NCBI RefSeq assembly: GCF_000718165.1
Contig: NZ_JOEY01000037.1
Coordinates: forward strand, 65,218 to 129,217
Reading direction: 5' to 3'
Source: Streptomyces fulvoviolaceus
Lineage (GTDB): Bacteria; Actinomycetota; Actinomycetes; Streptomycetales; Streptomycetaceae
DNA length: 64,000 bases
Both the position numbers and the translations under genes were made by a program. Below are positions 9,384 to 17,916 of the stretch, one piece after another; the first letter of the stretch is position 1; the number at the start of each line of letters is the position of its first letter. The notes below the pieces were generated by a model. The model was given only the letters and a program-made list of their open reading frames with translations. It was not told where the DNA came from and made no database searches.

Positions 9384-11486
9384 ATGGCGCCCACCTCCCT
9401 CCCCGAACAGCTCGTCCGCACCCGACGCTTCACCCGCGGTGTCCCCGAGCGCTTCGCGGTCTCGCCCGACGGGAGGACCGTCCTGTTCCTGCGCGGCCGT
9501 ACGGGCGACGATCCTGCCGCCTGTGTGTGGGCGCTGGATCTCGGCACCGGGGCGGAGCGCCTGCTGGCCGACCCGGTGCGCCTGCTCGCGGGCCGGCAGT
9601 CCCACCTGCGGGGCCGACAGACACGTACGGTCGGTATCGAGTCGTACGCCACCGACCGCAACGTCGGCCTGGTCGCCTTCGCGCTGGCCGGCGGGCTGTG
9701 GAAACTGGAGGTGGGCAAGGGGGAGCCCCGGCGCCTGCCCGCGATCGGCCCGGTGTCGGATCCGCGCCCGGACCCGACCGGCCGCCGCATCGCCTACGTG
9801 TCGCACGGCGCCCTGCGGGTGACGGAGACGGACGGCACCGGGGACCGCGCGGTCGCCGAACCGGACGGCCCTTACGTCGAGTTCGGGGCCGCCGTACACA
9901 CGGCCGCCACCTCGCTCGACGGGTCGCGCGGCCACTGGTGGTCCCCGGACGGCACCCGGCTGCTGGTCGCCCGAACGGACTCCACGGCGGTCCGGCCCTG
10001 GCCCGCCACCGACTCGGCCGGCCTGGGCGACGCACCGCACACTCCGCCGCGCTTCGCGGCGGCCGGCACGCCCAACGCGGACGTCACGCTGTGGATCGCC
10101 GGACTCGACGGGCCGTCCGGGCAGGTGAGTTGGGACCGGACGGCCTTCGAGTACCTCGTCGGCGCGGGCTGGGATGCCCAGGGTCCCTGGGCCGTCGTAC
10201 AGTCCCGGGACCAGCGCACCGTCCGCTTCCTCGGCATCGCACCGGACGACGGCCGGACGGCGGTCCTCGATGAGCAGCACGACGCGTGCTGGGTGCAACT
10301 CGTCCCCGGACTGCCCGCCCGCACGGGCTCAGGCGCTGTGCTGGCCCACCGCGACCTGCGCGGCACACGGCACCTGACCGTGGACGGAGTTCCCGTGACG
10401 CCGGCCGGGCTCCAACTACGCGCCGTACTCGGCATCGACGCCGACGAGGTGCTGTTCACCGCCTCCGACGACCCCACCGAAACCCACCTGTGGAGCTACG
10501 GCGCCGCAGTCGGCCTCCGGCGGCTCAGCTCCGGACCGGGCATCCACTCGGGGGCATCCCGAGGCGGCACCCTGGTCCGGGTCACCCGCGGGGCGGACCG
10601 GCCCGGCGGCCGGGCCGAGGTGCTGCGGGCAGGGGGACCGGCCGTTCCCGTCCTCTCGCACGCCGAGCACCCGGTGCTCGACAACCATGCGCGACGGCTC
10701 GTCCTCGGGCCCCGGGGACTGCACGCGCGCCTCCACCTCCCGTCCTGGCACCGCCCGGGCAGCGGACCACTGCCGGTCCTGCTCGATCCGTACGGCGGCG
10801 CGAGCGCCCAGCGCGTGACGGCGGAGCTGGACTGGAGGGTCCTGCTGTCCCAGTGGTTCGCCGAGCACGGATTCGCGGTACTGGTCGCCGACGGCCGAGG
10901 CACGCCCGGCCGCGGACCCGACTGGGAACGCGAGGTCCACGGCGACCTGTTCGCGCCCGTGCTCGACGACCAGGTCACCGCGCTGCACGAGGCCGCCCGT
11001 CTGGTCCCGGACCTCGATCTCGGCCGGGTCGCCATTCGCGGCTGGTCCTTCAGCGGCGCGCTCGCGGCCCTGGCCGTACTGCGCCGCCCGGACGTCTTCC
11101 ACGCCGCAGTGGCCGGGGCGGGCGTCACCGACCAGCGGCTGTACAACGCCCACTGGCGCGAGCGGTTCCTCGGTCACCCCGATGTGTTCCCGCACAGGTA
11201 CGACGCCTGCAACGTGCTCCTCGACGCGCCCCGGCTGGCCCGCCCCCTGCTGCTGATCCACGGCCTGGCCGACCCCAACGTGCCATCGGCCAACACCCTG
11301 CGTCTGTCGGACGCGCTCCGGGTCGCGGGGCGGCCGCACGAACTCCTTCTCCTGCCGGGCGGGGGCCACCAGCCGATCGGCTCGACGGTCACGGAGAAGC
11401 TGTTGTCCCATCAAGTCCGGTTCCTGCAGCGCCACTTGAGCCCAGTACCGCATCTGGAGGAGCACTCCGTCCGACCCAAGGCGTAG
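9384..11486 (+). CDS. S9 family serine peptidase (DPP-IV/prolyl oligopeptidase type)
   Basis: The protein has 700 residues: an N-terminal beta-propeller of about 430 residues (SPDGRTVLFLRG and similar blade strands) and a C-terminal alpha/beta hydrolase domain. The catalytic triad is visible as Ser555 in GWSFSG, Asp630 in GLADPNVPS and His662 in GGGHQPIG. No signal peptide is seen, so it is probably cytoplasmic. Such enzymes cleave after proline or remove N-terminal dipeptides from short peptides. ATG 9384 has GAGAG seven bases upstream. The short distance to rox suggests one transcript, but a role in rifamycin response is not known. Confidence 0.88.
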   Translation: MAPTSLPEQLVRTRRFTRGVPERFAVSPDGRTVLFLRGRTGDDPAACVWALDLGTGAERLLADPVRLLAGRQSHLRGRQTRTVGIESYATDRNVGLVAFALAGGLWKLEVGKGEPRRLPAIGPVSDPRPDPTGRRIAYVSHGALRVTETDGTGDRAVAEPDGPYVEFGAAVHTAATSLDGSRGHWWSPDGTRLLVARTDSTAVRPWPATDSAGLGDAPHTPPRFAAAGTPNADVTLWIAGLDGPSGQVSWDRTAFEYLVGAGWDAQGPWAVVQSRDQRTVRFLGIAPDDGRTAVLDEQHDACWVQLVPGLPARTGSGAVLAHRDLRGTRHLTVDGVPVTPAGLQLRAVLGIDADEVLFTASDDPTETHLWSYGAAVGLRRLSSGPGIHSGASRGGTLVRVTRGADRPGGRAEVLRAGGPAVPVLSHAEHPVLDNHARRLVLGPRGLHARLHLPSWHRPGSGPLPVLLDPYGGASAQRVTAELDWRVLLSQWFAEHGFAVLVADGRGTPGRGPDWEREVHGDLFAPVLDDQVTALHEAARLVPDLDLGRVAIRGWSFSGALAALAVLRRPDVFHAAVAGAGVTDQRLYNAHWRERFLGHPDVFPHRYDACNVLLDAPRLARPLLLIHGLADPNVPSANTLRLSDALRVAGRPHELLLLPGGGHQPIGSTVTEKLLSHQVRFLQRHLSPVPHLEEHSVRPKA

Positions 11487-11497
11487 CCCCCGCCGCG

Positions 11498-12253
11498 TCA
11501 GAACGTGCGCTTGAGCAGGTCGAGCAGCGCGGCCCAGTGCCGCTCGTCCGCCACGCGGTCGTACTCGGAGGTGTCGGCCTGTGTGAAACCGTGGTGTGCT
11601 CCGCCGTAGACCTCGCATCGGTGGCGGACGCCGGCCGCGGTCAGCGCGGCGTCGAAGCGGTCGATCTGCTCGGTGGGCAGCGACGGATCCTCGTCGGCAT
11701 GGCCGAAGTACAGCTCGGCGGTGATGTGTTCGGCCGCCAGATGCGGGCTGTCCGGCGCGTCGGTCGCCAGCCGCCCGCCGTGGAAACCGGCCGCCGCGGC
11801 CACCCGGTCGGGGTAGGCGCCGGCGGTGAACAGGGCGAGCCGCGCGCCCATGCAGTAGCCGGTGACGGCGACCGGGCCGTCGGCCGTCTCGGGGCGGTCG
11901 GACAGGGCGCGCAGATAGGCAGGGGCGTCCCGCGTCGCCAGTTCGGGCGTCAGCGACTGCAGGACCGGGCCGATCGCGTCCCACAACTGCGGCCGGGCGG
12001 CGGTGTCGATGAAGTCGGGCAACTCGAAGACCGGTGCGCGCCCGTGACGGTAGAACACGTTGGGCACCAGGACCGTGTAGCCCGCCCCGGCGAGCCGGTC
12101 GGCCATCGACTTCAGGTGGGGGCGCAGCCCGTAGGCGTCCTGGTAGAGCAGGACACCCGGGCGGGGAAGGCCGTCGCCGGGACGGGCCAGGTAGGCGTCG
12201 GAGATGCCGTCCTCGGTGGGGATGTCCACGGCTGTTCCCTGTACGGAGGTCAT
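11498..12253 (-). CDS. Dienelactone hydrolase family protein
   Basis: A 251-aa alpha/beta hydrolase of the dienelactone hydrolase family. The nucleophile is the cysteine of GYCMGARLAL, the acid Asp is in HADEDPSLP, and the His is in GGAHHGFTQ. Cys as nucleophile is typical of true dienelactone hydrolases (ring cleavage of aromatic catabolites). In actinobacteria many relatives act on other esters. The ATG at 12253 has GAGAGG upstream. The gene ends 11 bases from the convergent S9 peptidase gene, with no hairpin between. Confidence 0.88.
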   Translation of the reverse strand: MTSVQGTAVDIPTEDGISDAYLARPGDGLPRPGVLLYQDAYGLRPHLKSMADRLAGAGYTVLVPNVFYRHGRAPVFELPDFIDTAARPQLWDAIGPVLQSLTPELATRDAPAYLRALSDRPETADGPVAVTGYCMGARLALFTAGAYPDRVAAAAGFHGGRLATDAPDSPHLAAEHITAELYFGHADEDPSLPTEQIDRFDAALTAAGVRHRCEVYGGAHHGFTQADTSEYDRVADERHWAALLDLLKRTF

Positions 12254-12377
12254 GCGGCTGCCTCTCTGCGCAGTCGACGGCGAGCGGTTCGTCGGCCCGG
12301 CAGAGCCGGGACCGTCGATATGCTTTCACCTGCCATCCACCGGGCCACGTCGGCCCCCCTCGGCGGGGAGCGCGGCC

Positions 12378-12998
12378 TCACTCGAACCGGGTCGTGTCAC
12401 CCGCCCCGCGCCGCACGATCTCGGCCTCGCCGTTGGAGAAGTCGATCACGGTCGTCGGCTCGGTGCCGCAGTCCCCGGAGTCGACCACCGCGTCCAGCAC
12501 ATGGTCCAGCCGGTCCTTGATCTCCCAGCCCTGGGTCATCGGCTCGTCCTCGTCGGGCAGCAGCAGGGTGCTGGACAGCAGTGGCTCCCCGAGCTCGGCG
12601 AGCAGCGCCTGGGTGACGACGTGGTCGGGGATGCGCACGCCGACCGTCTTCTTCTTCGGATGCTGCAGCATGCGGGGCACCTCCTTCGTCGCCGGGAGGA
12701 TGAAGGTGTAGCTGCCGGGCGTGGACGCCTTGATCGCGCGGAACACGTCGTTGTCGACCCGCACGAACTGACCGAGCTGCGCGAAGTCCTGGCAGATCAG
12801 GGTGAAGTGGTGCCGGTCGTCCAGCTTGCGGATGGTCCGGATCCGGTCGATGCCGTCACGGCTGCCCAGCCGGCAACCCAGCGCGTAGCAGGAGTCCGTC
12901 GGGTACGCGATGAGCGCGTCCGAGCGGATGCTGTCGGCGATCTGGGAGATGGTGCGTGGCTGAGGATTGTCGGGGTGCACGTCGAAGTACTTGGCCAT
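12378..12998 (-). CDS. L-threonylcarbamoyladenylate synthase family protein (Sua5/YciO/YrdC)
   Basis: A 206-aa single-domain YrdC-type protein. Family features are AYPTDSCYALGCRLGS near residue 31, RIRTIRKLDDRHHFTLIC, GSYTFILPATKEVP and VGVRIPDH. It lacks the C-terminal Sua5 domain and is closest to the YciO subgroup. YrdC proteins make threonylcarbamoyl-AMP for tRNA t6A; whether YciO-type members do so efficiently is doubtful. The ATG at 12998 has no ribosome site, but TAAGCT lies exactly six bases upstream, suggesting leaderless mRNA. The gene is divergent from the MerR regulator. Confidence 0.85.
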   Translation of the reverse strand: MAKYFDVHPDNPQPRTISQIADSIRSDALIAYPTDSCYALGCRLGSRDGIDRIRTIRKLDDRHHFTLICQDFAQLGQFVRVDNDVFRAIKASTPGSYTFILPATKEVPRMLQHPKKKTVGVRIPDHVVTQALLAELGEPLLSSTLLLPDEDEPMTQGWEIKDRLDHVLDAVVDSGDCGTEPTTVIDFSNGEAEIVRRGAGDTTRFE

Positions 12999-13058
12999 TC
13001 GCCGAGCTTATGCCGTGGACGTACGGCGGCCGCGCAGGCCGGTTGTCGGCGACGCCAG

Positions 13059-13082
13059 GGGAGACACGGACTTGCGTCTCCC
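13059..13082. promoter_or_regulatory. Inverted repeat before the MerR gene, candidate MerR operator
   Basis: GGGAGAC (13059-13065) and GTCTCCC (13076-13082) form a perfect 7-bp inverted repeat with a 10-bp centre, and a third GGGAGAC half-site follows at about 13088. MerR dimers bind long inverted repeats within stretched promoter spacers, and the regulator gene starts 27 bases downstream, so autoregulation is likely. Confidence 0.6.
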
Positions 13083-13108
13083 GCAGGGGGAGACACGAAG
13101 GTGAGGAC

Positions 13109-14053
13109 ATGGACGACGGCGACAGCACCCTCCACTCGATCGGCGAACTCGCCCGGCGCACCGGGCTGACCGTCAAGACCATCCGTTTCTACTCCGATCG
13201 CGGCATCGTGGCGCCCGCCGACCGCACTCCCGTCGGCCACCGCCGCTACGGCCCCGAAGCCGTCGCCCGACTGGCCTTCGTACGGACACTGCGCGAGCTG
13301 GGACTCGGCCTCGACCAGATCCGGCAGATCCTGGACCGGGAACTGGCCCTCGACGACGTGGCCGCGCAGCACGCCGCAGCGCTGGACGTGCAGATCGGCA
13401 TCCTGCGACTGAGGCGCGCGGTGCTGACGACCGTGGCCAGGCGCAGGCCCACCCCCGAGGAGACACAACGCATGCACGAGCTGGCCCGACTCCCCGCAGC
13501 AGCACGCCGACAACTGATCGACGACTTCCTCGACAGCGTCTTCGGGGGCGCCGACGGGAACCTCGCCTACGCGGCGACACGGCGTTCCATGACGCCGGAA
13601 CTCCCCGACCACCCCACGGAGGAACAGCTGGAGGCCTGGGTCGAGCTGGCCGAACTCACCCTGGACCCGGACTTCCGGACCGGCTTGCGGCGCATGGCCG
13701 AGGACCACCGGGCCGACCAGGGCCCCGGCGGCTCCACACCACCGCGCCCGGCCGTGGTGGGCCTCGCTCGCGACCACGCGGAAGCGGCCGTGGCGTCCGG
13801 AATCCCGCCGGAGTCACCCCGGGCCGACGCTGTCGTCACGGCACTCGTCGCCCATTGCGCCCGCGCTCTGAACCGCCCCGACGACACCGCACTGCGCCGC
13901 CTTCTGTTGCACCGCCTGGACACCGCCGGTGACCCGCGCAGGGACCGCTACCTCGAACTCCTCGCCCTGATCAACGGCTGGCCGGCCCCGGCACGCCTGA
14001 CCCCGGCCGTCGCATGGTCCGCGACGGCCCTGCGCGTGCGGGCGGCTCGGTGA
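13109..14053 (+). CDS. MerR family transcriptional regulator
   Basis: A 314-aa regulator. The N-terminal winged helix-turn-helix is IGELARRTGLTVKTIRFYSD (about residues 11-30), followed by the wing HRRYGPEAVARL and the dimerisation helix IRQILDRELALDDVAAQH. The C-terminal two thirds are helical and Arg/Leu/Asp-rich with no recognised ligand-binding motif and no metal-binding cysteine cluster. The ligand is therefore unknown. ATG 13109 has GTGAGG close upstream. The candidate operator lies between this gene and the divergent YrdC gene, so both could be controlled. Confidence 0.9.
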   Translation: MDDGDSTLHSIGELARRTGLTVKTIRFYSDRGIVAPADRTPVGHRRYGPEAVARLAFVRTLRELGLGLDQIRQILDRELALDDVAAQHAAALDVQIGILRLRRAVLTTVARRRPTPEETQRMHELARLPAAARRQLIDDFLDSVFGGADGNLAYAATRRSMTPELPDHPTEEQLEAWVELAELTLDPDFRTGLRRMAEDHRADQGPGGSTPPRPAVVGLARDHAEAAVASGIPPESPRADAVVTALVAHCARALNRPDDTALRRLLLHRLDTAGDPRRDRYLELLALINGWPAPARLTPAVAWSATALRVRAAR

Positions 14054-14112
14054 CCGGAGGCCCGCAGGAGCCCACACCCGGGCAGAGCACGCCGATCACG
14101 TACGCTCCGGCC

Positions 14113-14670
14113 ATGGCCAGGACCGCCGTACAACTGCACGTGCACGCAACGACGTTGGCGCCTGGCCTCGTCCTGCGTCCGTGGCGCCTGTCGGATGCCC
14201 CGGATGTGGTCGCCATCCATCAGGACGAGGTCCTGCGGCAGTGGATCAGGTCGGCGGTGGACGACGAGGCGGGCGCCGTGCGGTGGGTGCGGGAGCAGCA
14301 GCGGGGGTGGGAGGCGGGTGACCGCTACGCGTTCGCGGTCGTCGAAGCCGGTGATCAGGAGCTCGTGGGCCATGTGGTCCTGAAACGCCCGGTCCCGCAC
14401 GGCCCGACCGCCGAGGTCGCCTACTGGATCGCGGCCCACGCGCGCGGCCGGGGCGTGGCTCCCCGGGCGCTGCAGGCGTTGACGGACTGGGCCTTCACCA
14501 CCTTTGCCGACGATGGGCCGGCACGCCTCGAACTGCTGCACCAGGCGGACAACACCGCCTCCTGCCGAGTGGCCCAGAAATGCGGATACGCCTTCGCCGC
14601 GCTCCTGCCCGCGGTCCCGCCCTCCCACCCACGCGAAGGCCACCTCCACGTACGCCTGCCCCAGACCTGA
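14113..14670 (+). CDS. GNAT family N-acetyltransferase (RimJ/RimL type)
   Basis: The protein has 185 residues. GLVLRPWRLSDAPDVVAIH begins the fold; AEVAYWIAAHARGRGVAPRAL is the acetyl-CoA site and NTASCRVAQKCGYAFAAL the C-terminal motif, as in the RimJ/RimL group that acetylates protein N-termini or small amines. The target is unknown. There is no ribosome site; TACGCT lies exactly six bases before the ATG, so the mRNA is probably leaderless. The GTG of the next gene lies 92 bases downstream. Confidence 0.85.
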   Translation: MARTAVQLHVHATTLAPGLVLRPWRLSDAPDVVAIHQDEVLRQWIRSAVDDEAGAVRWVREQQRGWEAGDRYAFAVVEAGDQELVGHVVLKRPVPHGPTAEVAYWIAAHARGRGVAPRALQALTDWAFTTFADDGPARLELLHQADNTASCRVAQKCGYAFAALLPAVPPSHPREGHLHVRLPQT

Positions 14671-14762
14671 CCGCGTCCCGCCCGAACGCCAGGCACGCGT
14701 GCGTGAGGTAACGTCCCCGAGCGGCATGCCGTGGACGATGCGAGGGCGAGGAGAAGGGCGAC

Positions 14763-16271
14763 GTGGCGGGTCAGGGTACGGGCGTCGAGGGTGCCGATGC
14801 TTCGACCTGGGCGCAGGAACTCCTCGACCATCTGCGGCCGACCGGCCGTGACGTCCGCAAGGTCGTCGCCTGGCTCGCGGACGCCGTGCAGGGCGCGGCC
14901 TCACTCCAGGACGACGCCGGAAATCTGCTCGCCGGTACCCGCATGCCGCTCGACGAGGCTCTGGTCGCGGACATCCTCGCGGGCCGCCTCGCCTCCGCCG
15001 CGTGGGGCGGTGAGGGCAACCACCTGCGCCTCGTCAGGGTCGAGCACCCGAACCCCTCGTCGGCCGGCGTGCTCGCGGTGTCGCGCGCGATCCCCTTCGA
15101 CCGGCGCACCGCCGACGTCCTGACGCACACCGCCCAGGTCGTCGAACTCCTGCTGCGCGCAAGCGAGGCGACCGCGGCCGGCCACCGGCTGGAGCAGGCC
15201 ACGTCCGATCTGCGACTGGCCATCCTCCAGCTGCTGATGGTGGAGGACACCGTGGCCGCCCGCCGAGTCGCCGCGGGCCTGTGGCCGGGCCTGCTCGACA
15301 CGGACACCGCCTGCGTCTACCTGGTCGAAGGCTCCGCCGAGGAACGGGACCGGCTCGCCGAGGACTGCCTGGACGCGACCGGCGAGCAGGCCCTGGTCGT
15401 GCGCTGCCCGGCCGTGGACGAGCACGTGATCGTCGTGACCCCCAAGGACGCCGCGGGCGAGGCCCTGCGGTCGCTGATCGGCCGCACCCCGGGGACCTTC
15501 CTGGGCGGCAGCGCCCGGCAGAGCCTCGCCCGGACCGCCATCGCGTACGGGCAGGCCGTCAGCGCCCTCGCCGTCGCGCACTTCCGGCCGGACAAGGCGG
15601 CGGTCTACGCCGAACGCACCCACCCCGAACGCCTGATGGACCCGGCGGCCCTGCGCGGCTGGACGGCCCAGCTGCTGGCCCCGCTCGACACCCTGGCCCA
15701 CCACACCCGCGCCGAACTGCTCGCCACGACCCGGCTCGGCCTGGAGTTCACCGCCGTGAACGCGGCGAAGATCCTCGGCGTCAGCCGCAACACCGTCCGT
15801 GCCCGCATGGAGCGTGTCGAGTCCCTGCTGCGTACGGACTTCTCCGACCTCACCGTCCGCGCGGCCGTCCACCTGGCCCTGAGCACACAGGTCAGCCTCG
15901 CGGACGGCCACGGCACCGCACAGGAGGCCCGGGCCCGGCTGGGCGACCTGCTGGCCGGGCTCGCGCTGCGCACCTGGGCGCACGACCTGCTGGGCCGCCT
16001 GGACAGCGACACCCGCGATCTGCGTCGTACCGTGCGCACCTGGATCGCCGCCGGGGGCAACGCGGAACGGGCCGCACAGGCACTGGGCATGCACGCGCAG
16101 ACCGTGCGCGAGCACGTCCGCAGCGCGGAACCCGTCCTCGAACGCCAGCTCCTCGCCACGGGCAGCGGCCTCTACGAGGTCGTGCTGGCCCACCTGGTGA
16201 CGGAAGATCTCGAACAACCCGTCCTGCTCCGGGAGAATCCGGGCCATCCGGACTCACCTGTGCACGGGTGA
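14763..16271 (+). CDS. PucR/CdaR-type regulator with two C-terminal HTH segments
   Basis: The protein has 502 residues and starts at GTG 14763. The N-terminal third looks like a GAF-type sensor (VVAWLADAVQGAASLQDDAGN, then VLAVSRAIPFDRRTADVL). The C-terminus has the PucR-type helix-turn-helix AAKILGVSRNTVRARMERV at about residue 335 and a second similar one, RAAQALGMHAQTVREHVRSA, at about 434. Two such HTHs in one chain are unusual: normally one is present. The second may be a degenerate duplicate. A hairpin overlaps the stop codon. Target genes are unknown; the convergent P450 or upstream GNAT are candidates by position only. Confidence 0.82.
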   Translation: MAGQGTGVEGADASTWAQELLDHLRPTGRDVRKVVAWLADAVQGAASLQDDAGNLLAGTRMPLDEALVADILAGRLASAAWGGEGNHLRLVRVEHPNPSSAGVLAVSRAIPFDRRTADVLTHTAQVVELLLRASEATAAGHRLEQATSDLRLAILQLLMVEDTVAARRVAAGLWPGLLDTDTACVYLVEGSAEERDRLAEDCLDATGEQALVVRCPAVDEHVIVVTPKDAAGEALRSLIGRTPGTFLGGSARQSLARTAIAYGQAVSALAVAHFRPDKAAVYAERTHPERLMDPAALRGWTAQLLAPLDTLAHHTRAELLATTRLGLEFTAVNAAKILGVSRNTVRARMERVESLLRTDFSDLTVRAAVHLALSTQVSLADGHGTAQEARARLGDLLAGLALRTWAHDLLGRLDSDTRDLRRTVRTWIAAGGNAERAAQALGMHAQTVREHVRSAEPVLERQLLATGSGLYEVVLAHLVTEDLEQPVLLRENPGHPDSPVHG

Positions 16272-16275
16272 GTCC
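16250..16275 (+). terminator. Hairpin across the stop codon of the PucR-type gene
   Basis: GGACTCACC and GGTGAGTCC form a perfect 9-bp stem with an 8-base loop. The TGA stop lies inside the right arm. Confidence 0.6.
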
Positions 16276-16341
16276 CGCGCGCCCCGCAGTGGGCATGGAC
16301 GCGATTCCCAAGGGCTCCGAATGTGACGTAAGTTCAACATC

Positions 16342-16387
16342 CCGCGGGGGACACGACCGGAACGGGGGACCGGTCGCGCCCCCGCGG
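16342..16387 (-). terminator. Nested hairpin after the P450 gene
   Basis: An outer 9-bp stem (CCGCGGGGG / CCCCCGCGG) encloses an inner 6-bp stem (GACCGG / CCGGTC). It lies 11 bases beyond the P450 stop on the minus strand. Confidence 0.55.
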
Positions 16388-16397
16388 TTCCTCACTT

Positions 16398-17624
16398 TCA
16401 CCGGACCAGCCGGACCGGCACCTCCTGCCAGCCGAACGCGATGAACGACGGCACCTGCCGCAACTCGCCCTCGCCGACGGCGAGACGCAGACCGGGGAAA
16501 CGGTCGAAGAGCGCGGGCAGCGCGGTGAGCGCCTCGGCACGGGCCAGCGGCGCGCCGATGCACCGGTGCACGCCGATGCCGAACGCCAGATGGTCGTCGG
16601 CACCGCGTGCGGCGTCGAAGGCGTCCGCGTCCGGCCCGTAGTGCTCGGGATCCAGCCCGGCCGCCGCGTACGTCGTGATGATGGCGTCCCCGGCCGGGAC
16701 GGTGACGTCGCCGACGGTGAGGTCGTCGACCGCGAACCGAAGTGGCAGCGAGGCGATCGACGGTTGCGTCCGCAGCGTCTCGTCCACAATGGCGTCCCAC
16801 CCGATCTCCCCCGACCGCACCGCCGCCAGCTGCTCAGGGTGGGTCAGCAGCGCGACCACCGCGTTGCCGATCAGGTTCACCGTCGTCTCGAAGCCGGCGC
16901 CGATGACGAGCAGCAGCGTGTAGAGCAGCTCCTCGTCGCCGAGCCGGTCACCGTCCTCGTCCCGGACGCGGATCAGTTCGGTCGTCAGATCGTCGCCGGG
17001 GTGCTCGCTGCGGTGGGCGATGAGCGCGGGCAGCACCGTCCCGATCTGCCGCTGCACGGACGCGGCGTGCTCCGGGCTCGGGTCGGAGGTGTCCATGATG
17101 GCCGCGATCATCCTCGCCGTGTCGGCCCTCAACTCCTCGGGTACACCGAAGAGTTCGCAGATGATCCGCAGCGGCAGCGGATGCGCGAGTCCCTGCCGCA
17201 GGTCGACCACCTCCGTGCCGGCCGCCTCCAGGGCGTCGAGCAGCTCCGCGGTGATCGCCTCGACGCGCGGCCGCATCGCCTCGGTGCGCCGGTGCGTGAA
17301 ACTCGGCGCCACCAGCTTGCGCAGGCGCGCGTGGTCGGTGCCGTACGTGGAGAGCATGTTGACCACGCCGACCCAGCCCAGGACCCAGCCCCAGGAGGGG
17401 TGTTCACCGATCTCGGGCCACAGCTTCCAGTGCCGTCGGGGATCCTTGCTGACCCGCGGATCGAGGATGAGGTCCCGGAGCGTGTCGTAGCGCGTCGGCG
17501 CCCAGGCGGGGATGCCGCCGGGCAGCTCCACGGGCACGATCGGACCGAGGGCGCGCAGCCGGGCGCTCTCGCCGGCGATGTCGGCGCCGAACGGGTCGAG
17601 TGCGATGCGGTCGGTCACGGTCAC
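16398..17624 (-). CDS. Cytochrome P450
   Basis: The protein has 408 residues with all canonical P450 motifs: I-helix GAGFETTVNLIG, ExxR in VDETLRTQPS and heme loop FGIGVHRCIGAPLAR with Cys355 as iron ligand. It resembles the CYP107-like group of Streptomyces that hydroxylates polyketides, macrolides and fatty acids; no substrate can be named. No ferredoxin gene is adjacent, so electrons must come from elsewhere. GTG 17624 has GGAG six bases upstream. Its promoter region holds the GGTGAC repeat shared with the divergent alpha/beta hydrolase gene. Confidence 0.92.
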   Translation of the reverse strand: MTVTDRIALDPFGADIAGESARLRALGPIVPVELPGGIPAWAPTRYDTLRDLILDPRVSKDPRRHWKLWPEIGEHPSWGWVLGWVGVVNMLSTYGTDHARLRKLVAPSFTHRRTEAMRPRVEAITAELLDALEAAGTEVVDLRQGLAHPLPLRIICELFGVPEELRADTARMIAAIMDTSDPSPEHAASVQRQIGTVLPALIAHRSEHPGDDLTTELIRVRDEDGDRLGDEELLYTLLLVIGAGFETTVNLIGNAVVALLTHPEQLAAVRSGEIGWDAIVDETLRTQPSIASLPLRFAVDDLTVGDVTVPAGDAIITTYAAAGLDPEHYGPDADAFDAARGADDHLAFGIGVHRCIGAPLARAEALTALPALFDRFPGLRLAVGEGELRQVPSFIAFGWQEVPVRLVR

Positions 17625-17768
17625 GACGGACTCCTGGCTGGTCGGGGACGTCGCACTCGCAGCACAGTACACATCGGCCCTGCTCCCTCTCGGGCAATCG
17701 CCGTGTGAGAGTGGTGAGTTGACCGGTTGCTGGGAGTTGCCCTCAGAACCCGGCCACCGTTCCCGGTC

Positions 17769-17852
17769 GGTGACGGTGACGGTGACGGTGACGGTGACGG
17801 TGACGGTGACGGTGACGGTGACGGTGACGGTGACGGTGACGGTGACGGTGAC
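17769..17852. repeat. (GGTGAC)14 hexanucleotide repeat
   Basis: Fourteen exact copies of GGTGAC occupy 84 bases in the 292-base gap between the divergent P450 and alpha/beta hydrolase starts, ending 64 bases before the hydrolase ATG. All copies are identical, which points to recent slippage. The six-base unit moves promoter elements by about half a helical turn per copy. Confidence 0.97.
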
Positions 17853-17916
17853 GGCGGTGCCGCAGGCGGCTACCGTACTCGGCAGTAACCCGACCGTGTG
17901 CAGGAGGCGAGCACCC

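Noticed and set aside
17769..17852. GGTGAC array as a CRISPR
   Set aside because: The unit is six bases without spacers; it is a simple tandem repeat.
17512..17916. Open frame through the hexanucleotide repeat reading Val-Thr repeats into the alpha/beta hydrolase
   Set aside because: It runs antisense to the P450 start and AGGAGG places the real ATG at 17917. The repeat keeps any frame open because it has six bases.
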